From positions 1 to 6,078 of the forward strand of contig JAKAMS010000162.1 in assembly GCA_021812745.1 (NCBI GenBank): 6,078 nt of DNA, read 5' to 3'. The notes under the pieces are model-generated. The model worked only from the letters and a program-made list of their open reading frames with translations. It did no database searches and had not been told where the DNA came from. The position numbers and the translations under genes were made by a program. This document shows, one piece after another, positions 1 to 5,433 of the stretch (its first letter is position 1; each line of letters opens with the position of its first letter). This DNA comes from Bacteroidota bacterium (lineage in GTDB: Bacteria > Bacteroidota > Ignavibacteria > Ignavibacteriales > Melioribacteraceae).

Positions 1-156
1 TTAAGGGCACAATTCCCAGGTTCTTACATAGCGGGTAACGATAAAGTTGGTGATCTCAAATCTGACGATAAACCATATATCAACAATCCAGATAATGATT
101 TCTTCATCTTCGGAAAACCGATAGATATCTGGTTCGGATTTAGAGTGGACTTTTAA
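1..156 (+). CDS. C-terminal end of an outer-membrane beta-barrel protein, possibly a TonB-dependent receptor (5' truncated)
   Basis: The frame is open from base 1 and stops at TAA 154-156, giving the last 51 residues of a protein whose start lies before the window. The fragment has a polar Asp/Asn/Lys-rich stretch and then ends in alternating aromatic and polar residues, WFGFRVDF, with a terminal Phe. That ending is typical of the last beta-strand of outer-membrane barrels recognised by the BAM machinery. A TonB-dependent receptor is the most likely family given the length of polar sequence before the last strand and the secreted-protein genes downstream, but too little is visible to exclude another barrel. 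The stop lies 45 nt before the next gene and no terminator is visible between them, so co-transcription is likely. The barrel C-terminus is fairly sure; the receptor identity is inference. Confidence 0.6.
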   Translation, partial: LRAQFPGSYIAGNDKVGDLKSDDKPYINNPDNDFFIFGKPIDIWFGFRVDF

Positions 157-201
157 CTTAATTTCCCGTTGAACTTAGAAAAAATAAAAGTGGAGAAATA
201 A

Positions 202-2514
202 ATGAAATTTGAAAAATGCAACCAACGTTTGAAGTTTCTTCGGAAAATATTCTTCAGTGGATTGCTTGTTATAACTTTATTCCCCGTTCATGATACTAAA
301 GCACAAACTGTTGTACATTTTATGTTAGGGCGTTTTTGGGCTGGGATGGTTGATATAGGTACAAGTACTAGTTGGAATCCACCTCTTTTTTATCCGAACG
401 ACTATGATATACTTATGAACCGAATGCAATATACAAATGCTCATACAGGTAGTGGATTTACTATTGGTACTGCAAGGTTCTTCAATAAATATAAAGTCGG
501 AACTCCAGATACGACCATTCATGAAAGAGGAAGTGTCTATAATTTAGTTGGGCAGAGTTATGCTGCGCCATTTAATTCGGGTGTTAAAATAGGATCTTTA
601 ACAAGTTATGTACGTTATAATTACACTCCGATTACCATTGATAATAAAACAACCACTAATGTTAACGACGCACCGGTAACATCTTATAATCAACCCATTA
701 GGTTTTCTGGAAATACTGCAGATCAAATTGCCGAAATAACAAATAAATATATTTATGATATAACTGTAAAAAGAAAAGCACTGCAGTGGGCTCAAAATTA
801 TAATGATAATTATATTATTTACGATATGGAATTCACTAATATCGGCACTCAGACTTACGACAGTTTATATATTCAGATGACCGGAAATATGTATAATGTT
901 TTTTTCACTAATGGATCTAACCCACAACCGGCAGCTTCGAATCAGTTTAATAACACTTTTACATGGCAGCATTATCATGGCGGTCGTGCCGCCGATACAA
1001 CCAGCGCAACCGGCGCTTATTTTTATTACAATGGTGTTAAAGTACCCAAAAATCTTCGTGTCTATTATGAATACGGCGCTGACGATCCGCAAGTAGCTGG
1101 AGATCAAATGGGAGCTCCGGCAGAACCTGCACAGAGGGGAAGATTAACCGGTTATCTTATGGACTTTTATACAATACTGCACGCTTCAGCGCAGCCGTAT
1201 GTAAATTCTGCAGATGATAATGATGATTTTCTTCAACCGAGAGTTACATATATGGGAAATGATCAGAAGATCTCTTCTTCATATAGTGCCGGCGACGATC
1301 CTTACGGTAGTTCGAATTATTGGGCTATGAGAGGAGACTACATAAGCAAGAATCCGGAGAATACAATAAAAGGTACTCCTTTCGCAGGTACAATTCACGG
1401 TTTGAATAGCGATGAGATCGGCACACCGGATTTCACAAATTATGCTGCGGGAACCTATACCAGTAATCAGGCATTAATGCATGCAGCATTTGGTCCTTAT
1501 AAGTTATTACCTGGGCAAAAGATTCATATTGTTTATGCATCAGGAGTTGCTGGTATTGATGCAGCAACAGCAAAAAATGTTGGAGCTAAGTGGTTAAACG
1601 GCACACTCACAGATCCTTCACAGGGTACAAACGACCCTAGTTGGAATTCAAATACAGGTTTGTTCCCAACTCAATTTGCACATCCTACAGATTCAAGACC
1701 AATTGATAAAATAAAAAATAGGTGGATAAGTTTAGGGATCGATTCAGTTTTCTTGGCAGCATATAGAGCCAAGTATAATTATAATACCGGTTATAAAATT
1801 CCTATTGCTCCTCCGCCTCCTTCAAAAATGAATGTGACAGCATTTTCCGACAGAATAGAGATACAATGGGCAGATGCGGCAGCGGAAAATTTATCCAATT
1901 TTGCAGGTTACAGAATAATGAGAAGAATATCTAGGAGTGATACCGTTTTCTATGAGCAAGTTTATGATAGCGATAAAAATGATAAGATTGCTAACCATCT
2001 TTTCGCAGATAACGGAATAAGATCAGGTGCAAGTTATTCATATTATGTTCAGTCGAAGGCGTTAATTAGTCCTACAGATTTGAATGCTGATCCAACAACA
2101 AGAGGAAAGATAATATATAGCAGCCGCCTTTTTGTTCAAGATAATTCCGGTGGGGCGCCTGCTGTGGTTCCTCCAATTTCTCCTCAAGATGATTTATCAA
2201 AGATCAGAGTTGTGCCTAACCCATACAACATTGCAGACCCGGTTGTAAGTAACTCTGCTGTATATGGTTCAGAATCTGAAGGGCGGTTAATATTTTTTGT
2301 TAATCTTCCATCGGAATGTACAATAAAAATCTTTACTGAAAACGGAGATTTGGTGAAAACAATTCATCATGCAAGTTTGGCTTCACCAAGCGGATCTGAA
2401 AAATGGACTTTAATGACAGATAGCCAACAGGTAATTAGCAGCGGTATTTACATCGCCGTATTTCAAAAACCTTCTGGTGAAGTATCATACCAAAAATTTG
2501 TAGTTGTACGATAA
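202..2514 (+). CDS. Large secreted protein with FN3-like domain and T9SS type A-like C-terminal sorting domain
   Basis: This 770-residue protein is probably exported by Sec and then moved to the cell surface or medium by the type IX secretion system. A signal peptide occupies about residues 1-35: a basic N-region, a hydrophobic core FFSGLLVITLF, then TKAQ. Residues 36-530 are beta-rich, with many Tyr, Asn, Gly and Thr, and I cannot assign a function. They include segments such as YDMEFTNIGTQ (about 207-217) and KIHIVYASGV (440-449). Residues 534-645 resemble a fibronectin type III domain and follow a PPPP linker. A second Pro-rich linker (about 647-662) leads to a C-terminal domain at 668-770 with VVPNPYN (670-676), a central KIFTENGDLVKT strand pair, SSGIYIAVF (746-754) and the final QKFVVVR. 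This is the usual layout of T9SS type A/FlgD-like sorting domains. GGAG at 192-195, six bases before the ATG, supports the start. A PorV/PorQ-family gene follows after 18 nt. Export and sorting are well supported; the biochemical role is unknown. Confidence 0.85.
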   Translation: MKFEKCNQRLKFLRKIFFSGLLVITLFPVHDTKAQTVVHFMLGRFWAGMVDIGTSTSWNPPLFYPNDYDILMNRMQYTNAHTGSGFTIGTARFFNKYKVGTPDTTIHERGSVYNLVGQSYAAPFNSGVKIGSLTSYVRYNYTPITIDNKTTTNVNDAPVTSYNQPIRFSGNTADQIAEITNKYIYDITVKRKALQWAQNYNDNYIIYDMEFTNIGTQTYDSLYIQMTGNMYNVFFTNGSNPQPAASNQFNNTFTWQHYHGGRAADTTSATGAYFYYNGVKVPKNLRVYYEYGADDPQVAGDQMGAPAEPAQRGRLTGYLMDFYTILHASAQPYVNSADDNDDFLQPRVTYMGNDQKISSSYSAGDDPYGSSNYWAMRGDYISKNPENTIKGTPFAGTIHGLNSDEIGTPDFTNYAAGTYTSNQALMHAAFGPYKLLPGQKIHIVYASGVAGIDAATAKNVGAKWLNGTLTDPSQGTNDPSWNSNTGLFPTQFAHPTDSRPIDKIKNRWISLGIDSVFLAAYRAKYNYNTGYKIPIAPPPPSKMNVTAFSDRIEIQWADAAAENLSNFAGYRIMRRISRSDTVFYEQVYDSDKNDKIANHLFADNGIRSGASYSYYVQSKALISPTDLNADPTTRGKIIYSSRLFVQDNSGGAPAVVPPISPQDDLSKIRVVPNPYNIADPVVSNSAVYGSESEGRLIFFVNLPSECTIKIFTENGDLVKTIHHASLASPSGSEKWTLMTDSQQVISSGIYIAVFQKPSGEVSYQKFVVVR

Positions 2515-2532
2515 ATAGAGGAGAATGATCGA

Positions 2533-3552
2533 ATGAAATCTATAAAATTTATAATAGTCATAATTATCGTACTCTCATTTGTTGGTAAATCTTATGGTCA
2601 AGTTGGTTTGAATAAACTTGCGCAAAGTACGATGAATTTTTTATTGGTAAGCACTTCAGCCAAATCCAGTGCGATGGGAGATGCGTTCTTCACTTTGGGT
2701 ACAGGTGCTGAAAGCATGTTCTATAATCCAGCAGGTCTTGTTGAATCCTCAAAAACATTCGACATCACACTAAATTATACTCAATGGATTGCGGACATCA
2801 AATACCTAAGTGGCGGTGTCTCCTATAATATGGGTAATCTTGGATCTGTTGGCGTCAGTTTCTTAACTGTAGACTACGGAACAATTAATGCAACAAGATT
2901 GGACCCATCCTTGATATCAGGCAGCGGAAATGTTGTGGGATATATTGATGACGGAGCTTTGAGCAACGTGGGAGCGTATTCGGTGGGACTTTCTTACGCA
3001 AAAGCTATAAGCACAAAATTCTTGATTGGCGGAACAGCGCACATAGCAGGGCAAAATTTAGGACAGAATGTTTTCGATGATGGGTCAATCCATAAAAACA
3101 ATGCAGTAAAAGTAGCGTTCGATGCCGGCGTTAAATATTATACCGGGTGGAAAAATTTTGCGTTCGGAATGGCGATTAGAAATTTTTCTTCAAATATAAG
3201 AAGAGAAAGAGAAGATGAGCAATTACCATTAACCTTTACAATGGGTGGTGCTATTAGTATCTCAGATTTTATTAATCCCGATAAGTCAAAAGATCATAAC
3301 TGGACACTTGCAGTAGATTTTCTCCACTCAAACAACTACTCGGAAAGAGTTAATATCGGTACTTCTTATCAGTATATGCAGATGATTACCCTGAGAGCGG
3401 GATACCAGACAAACAGAGATATCGCTTCATGGTCGGCTGGAATTGGATTTAACACTTCTATTTCAGACTATGATATGGAAGTGAACTATTCTTTCTCGAA
3501 AATGAATACGTTTGATAGTGTCAGCAGAATTTCGTTGAATTTTGGTTTCTAA
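2533..3552 (+). CDS. PorV/PorQ family outer-membrane protein (T9SS-associated)
   Basis: This 339-residue outer-membrane beta-barrel belongs to the PorV/PorQ family. In the characterised T9SS, PorV collects folded cargo from the translocon and passes it to the attachment complex, whereas PorQ acts in the attachment complex. Residues 1-22 form a signal peptide with a strongly hydrophobic Ile/Val core, ending SYG before Q23. The family hallmark near the mature N-terminus is present: SAKSSAMGDAF (42-52) followed by FYNPAGL (63-69). The rest alternates Gly and aromatic beta-strands and ends RISLNFGF, with the terminal Phe expected for BAM insertion. The length is nearer PorQ-like paralogues than the longer PorV, so I give no symbol. 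GAGGAG at 2518-2523, nine bases before the ATG, fixes the start. The gene is 18 nt downstream of a probable T9SS cargo and ends at a strong terminator. The family is nearly certain; service to the neighbouring cargo is inference. FCB genomes often carry several paralogues. Confidence 0.9.
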   Translation: MKSIKFIIVIIIVLSFVGKSYGQVGLNKLAQSTMNFLLVSTSAKSSAMGDAFFTLGTGAESMFYNPAGLVESSKTFDITLNYTQWIADIKYLSGGVSYNMGNLGSVGVSFLTVDYGTINATRLDPSLISGSGNVVGYIDDGALSNVGAYSVGLSYAKAISTKFLIGGTAHIAGQNLGQNVFDDGSIHKNNAVKVAFDAGVKYYTGWKNFAFGMAIRNFSSNIRREREDEQLPLTFTMGGAISISDFINPDKSKDHNWTLAVDFLHSNNYSERVNIGTSYQYMQMITLRAGYQTNRDIASWSAGIGFNTSISDYDMEVNYSFSKMNTFDSVSRISLNFGF

Positions 3553-3584
3553 AGATATTAATTAATTTGTAATAAAATATTTTG

Positions 3585-3629
3585 AAAGAGGTCTCTTCTG
3601 AATTTTGAAATTCAATTGAGACCTTTTTT
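3585..3629 (+). terminator. Rho-independent terminator of the secretion operon
   Basis: An 11-pair outer stem, AAAGAGGTCTC (3585-3595) with GAGACCTTTTT (3618-3628), contains one G-U pair. It encloses a 3x3 internal loop (3596-3598 and 3615-3617) and then a perfect inner hairpin, TGAATTT (3599-3605) with AAATTCA (3608-3614). A run of six T (3624-3629) overlaps the end of the outer stem. The hairpin begins 32 nt after the PorV/PorQ stop codon and should end the operon. The two-tier stem is longer than most terminators. Confidence 0.85.
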
Positions 3630-3651
3630 ATTTGTGAAACAGAGATTAAGC

Positions 3652-3696
3652 CGGAGAATAAATTCAAAGTGCGGGATCAATTAATTTTCTTCTCCG
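3652..3696. repeat. Interrupted inverted repeat in the 3553-3784 intergenic region
   Basis: CGGAGAA (3652-3658) pairs exactly with TTCTCCG (3690-3696) across 31 nt. Past a one-base mismatch the pairing continues as AAA (3660-3662) with TTT (3686-3688). No T-run follows on either strand, so it is not a second terminator. It could be an operator or a folded leader element for the gene at 3785, or chance in AT-rich DNA. Apart from this, the preceding terminator and a weak promoter candidate, I see nothing in the gap. Confidence 0.3.
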
Positions 3697-3727
3697 TAAG
3701 GAAAGACTGTTCTAAAATATCTAAGTG

Positions 3728-3755
3728 TTGAAGTAGCAGTGAAAAATATTATTTT
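3728..3755 (+). promoter_or_regulatory. Weak candidate promoter of the YwqK/TonB-C gene
   Basis: TTGAAG (3728-3733) and TATTTT (3750-3755) are separated by 16 nt and resemble -35 and -10 hexamers, with two mismatches each. Transcription would begin near 3762, downstream of the ATG at 3758 and upstream of the preferred start at 3785. AT-rich sequence gives such matches easily, and FCB vegetative promoters differ from the E. coli consensus, so this is tentative. Confidence 0.25.
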
Positions 3756-3784
3756 ACATGCACATAATAATAAATAAAGAACTT

Positions 3785-4588
3785 ATGAGAAAAATTTACT
3801 TTTCGACATTTATTTTTCTTCTCTGGTTGCAGACATTGCCCGCTCAGAACGGAATTGTAAAAAGTTATTATGCAGATGGAACAGTCCAGACAGAAGCATC
3901 ATATGTAAACGACGTTCTTGACGGAGCCGTAATAACTTATTTCTCAAACGGGAAAATTGAAACTGAGAAGAATTTCAGTCAAGGAGTTCTTGACGGTTAT
4001 GTTAGAGAATATTTTGCAACAGGATATATGAAAGAAGAATATTTTGTAAAGAAAGGTATAAAAGATGGCTCACACAGAAAATTTTTTGAAAACGGTCAGC
4101 TTAAAGAACTTTCTAATTATTCCGATGGTAAGCTTCTAAACCGTCAAGTATTCAATTCAGATACGGATTATAAAACAGTTAGCGATCTTTCAGTTGTTAA
4201 AAAAGAACAAGCAACGGTTTTGCCTCCAAAAGAAATCATAGAGAAGAAAGAAGAAACAGTTATTCCGGAAATTGAACCGGAAATATTATGTGATGTGCAA
4301 GTCTGCCCGGTACCTATTGGCGGCATGAAAGGAATTCAAAAAATTCTTGTTTATCCTGAACATGCTTTGCGTTACGGTATACAGGGAACGGTTACAATTA
4401 TTGCCACCATAAATAATTCCGGAGATGTGATTAAGACACAAGTTCTAAAAGGTCTTGGCTACGGATGTGATGAAGCCGCTCAAGAAGCACTTCGAAAAAC
4501 AAAATTTGTTCCGGGCATTAATGACAACAAAGCATCTGAATGCAACGCAACAATACCAATCGAATTTAGAATCTTAAACAAAAAATAA
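3785..4588 (+). CDS. Periplasmic YwqK/MORN-2 repeat protein with TonB C-terminal domain
   Basis: This 267-residue envelope protein has two modules. After a signal peptide (about 1-20, core FIFLLWLQTL, ending LPAQ) come four repeats of about 23 residues (roughly 23-45, 47-70, 71-93, 95-117) of the form G-x(5)-[YF]-x(2)-G-x(3)-E, as in MORN-2/YwqK-family proteins. A Lys/Glu/Pro-rich linker (about 135-168) leads to PIGGM (177-181) and a TonB C-terminal domain at about 187-264, with YPE at 190-192, GIQGTV at 198-203, GCDEAA at 227-232 and a closing IPIEFRIL. TonB-C domains classically contact TonB boxes of outer-membrane receptors, but here no membrane anchor is evident beyond the signal peptide, so classical energy transduction is doubtful. 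Four cysteines (169, 174, 228, 253) could form disulfides. I chose the ATG at 3785 over an in-frame ATG at 3758 because it opens directly into a normal signal peptide. The gene stands alone and converges with the next. Its role is unknown. Confidence 0.85.
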   Translation: MRKIYFSTFIFLLWLQTLPAQNGIVKSYYADGTVQTEASYVNDVLDGAVITYFSNGKIETEKNFSQGVLDGYVREYFATGYMKEEYFVKKGIKDGSHRKFFENGQLKELSNYSDGKLLNRQVFNSDTDYKTVSDLSVVKKEQATVLPPKEIIEKKEETVIPEIEPEILCDVQVCPVPIGGMKGIQKILVYPEHALRYGIQGTVTIIATINNSGDVIKTQVLKGLGYGCDEAAQEALRKTKFVPGINDNKASECNATIPIEFRILNKK

Positions 4589-4589
4589 G

Positions 4590-4628
4590 TGCAAAAAATA
4601 TTGATGAGCTACTTAATAGAATTTTGCA
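4590..4628 (-). terminator. Possible weak terminator of the thioredoxin-fold gene
   Basis: TGCAAAA (4590-4596) and TTTTGCA (4622-4628) form a 7-bp inverted repeat with a 25-nt loop between the two convergent genes. Read on the minus strand it is followed by the T-rich tail CTTATTTTTTG. The upstream arm lies inside the last codons of the minus-strand gene. The stem is AT-rich and the loop long, so it may be chance. Confidence 0.25.
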
Positions 4629-5220
4629 GAATTCCTTTTAACTCATTCTCCAAAGTTCTACCACGGTCTCTTCCATACCAAAGATGAAGTTCTTCAAGAA
4701 ATTTTTCTTTTTCCATTCCTTCATTCTTAAGCCGTACTACAAGTTCTTGAGCTTCCTTTGGGCGCGCGCCCCATTGGAATAATTCATTACCGTTCTCATC
4801 GAAAGCCACAAGTTTAGGAATGCTGCGTGATGTTCCATTTGCTAGGTAGAGGTCCATAATATCTAAGTTGGAATCTCTCAGAACTATTCTAAGATTAATT
4901 AAAGGATTGTGTTCTGCAATTTTAGCAATGTATGGTAGATTTTGTGCGGAGTCGCCACACCAAGCCTCAGAAATAACCATCCATATCTGTGGTGATGATA
5001 TTTTTTTAATTAATCCCAGAAGTTCTTCGTCTATTTTATAAGTTCTTAAAATTCTAGATACTCTTTGATAGTTTAACTGAACCATCGGAAAATCTTCTTT
5101 CTCTTTATCTGAAAGTTTTGATAGATCAGATATTTCAGAATCTAATTTCATCTTTTCAACATATTCAGAAAATGTTAAAGCGTTATGAAGCCGTTTATCT
5201 ATAAAAAATTGATGAGCCAT
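4609..5220 (-). CDS. Thioredoxin-fold family protein with single-cysteine WCGDS active site
   Basis: This 203-residue protein has no signal peptide and is probably cytoplasmic. A charged helical N-terminal region (about 1-75) precedes a thioredoxin fold: the strand QIWMVISEAW, the active-site segment W87-C88-G89-D90-S91 at the start of a helix, a strand LRIVLRD (110-116), SIPKLVAFD (133-141) with the expected cis-proline at 135, and ELFQWGARP (146-154). It resembles the thioredoxin-like family Pfam calls Thioredoxin_9. The usual second cysteine of CxxC is serine here, and C88 is the only cysteine in the protein. Classical dithiol reductase chemistry is therefore ruled out; monothiol chemistry, mixed-disulfide binding or a non-redox role remain. 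From memory, WCGD followed by a non-Cys residue is common in Bacteroidota members, so this need not be decay. GGAG (complement of 5227-5230), six bases before the ATG, supports the start. It converges on the YwqK/TonB-C gene with 20 nt between stops. Confidence 0.85.
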   Translation of the reverse strand: MAHQFFIDKRLHNALTFSEYVEKMKLDSEISDLSKLSDKEKEDFPMVQLNYQRVSRILRTYKIDEELLGLIKKISSPQIWMVISEAWCGDSAQNLPYIAKIAEHNPLINLRIVLRDSNLDIMDLYLANGTSRSIPKLVAFDENGNELFQWGARPKEAQELVVRLKNEGMEKEKFLEELHLWYGRDRGRTLENELKGILQNSIK

Positions 5221-5314
5221 TTGTTACTCCGTATTTTTTGTTTGTAAAGATAATCAAGAATTTTGAAGCAATTATATTCTTTTGGGTGTTCAAAATTGTA
5301 TTCAAAACAATAAC

Positions 5315-5338
5315 AAATGTCTTATTGAGTAAACATTT
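5315..5338. repeat. Inverted repeat upstream of the sigma-54-like promoter
   Basis: AAATGT (5315-5320) and ACATTT (5333-5338) form a 6-bp inverted repeat with a 12-nt spacer, centred about 60 nt upstream of the -24 element at 5385. A dyad at this kind of position could bind an activator acting on a sigma-54 promoter, or an operator for the divergent thioredoxin-fold gene. A second short dyad, ATTGT/ACAAT (5295-5299, 5307-5311), lies further upstream. All are short and AT-rich, so chance is a real possibility. Confidence 0.3.
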
Positions 5339-5384
5339 CTTTCGGTTATTGAACCATTTTGGACTATTTTCAGCATTATTTTAG

Positions 5385-5400
5385 TGGCACATTCCTTGTC
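5385..5400 (+). promoter_or_regulatory. Candidate sigma-54 (RpoN) -24/-12 promoter of the DUF6600-type gene
   Basis: TGGCAC (5385-5390), five bases, then TTGT (5396-5399) fits the sigma-54 pattern TGGCAC-N5-TTGC with the correct spacing. The only departure is T for the last C of the -12 element. Transcription would start near 5411, giving a leader of about 23 nt that still contains the GAGG ribosome site. No other gap in this window shows such a match. Use of sigma-54 requires RpoN and an enhancer-binding protein, neither visible here. Confidence 0.45.
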
Positions 5401-5423
5401 TATATTGATCTGTATTAAACAAT

Positions 5424-5427
5424 GAGG
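5424..5427 (+). promoter_or_regulatory. Ribosome binding site that decides the start of the DUF6600-type gene
   Basis: GAGG lies six bases before the ATG at 5434. A second in-frame ATG at 5422 overlaps this motif and has no purine-rich site of its own, so 5434 is the better start. Confidence 0.6.
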
Positions 5428-5433
5428 TACGTC

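Noticed and set aside
157..201. Promoter or terminator between the barrel fragment and the 770-residue gene
   Set aside because: The 45-nt gap shows no hairpin with a T-run and no promoter-like pair, and reads as a simple intra-operon spacer.
325..1107. Several short open frames on both strands within the 770-residue gene
   Set aside because: They are antisense or out of frame to a gene with a signal peptide, domains and a ribosome site, and their translations look like shadow sequence rich in Ile, Cys and Ser.
3758..3784. Earlier in-frame ATG giving nine extra residues (MHIIINKEL) to the YwqK/TonB-C protein
   Set aside because: It would place a polar stretch ahead of an otherwise normal signal peptide, no ribosome site precedes it, and the candidate promoter would start transcription downstream of it.
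5221..5300. FCB-type vegetative promoter (TTTG / TAnnTTTG) for the minus-strand thioredoxin-fold gene
   Set aside because: TATCTTTA and TATAATTG occur on the minus strand, but neither has an upstream TTTG at the expected spacing, so no specific site can be supported.
5422..5433. Earlier in-frame ATG for the DUF6600-type gene
   Set aside because: It overlaps the GAGG site that is well spaced for the ATG at 5434, and the later start opens directly with MKK, a typical signal-peptide beginning.
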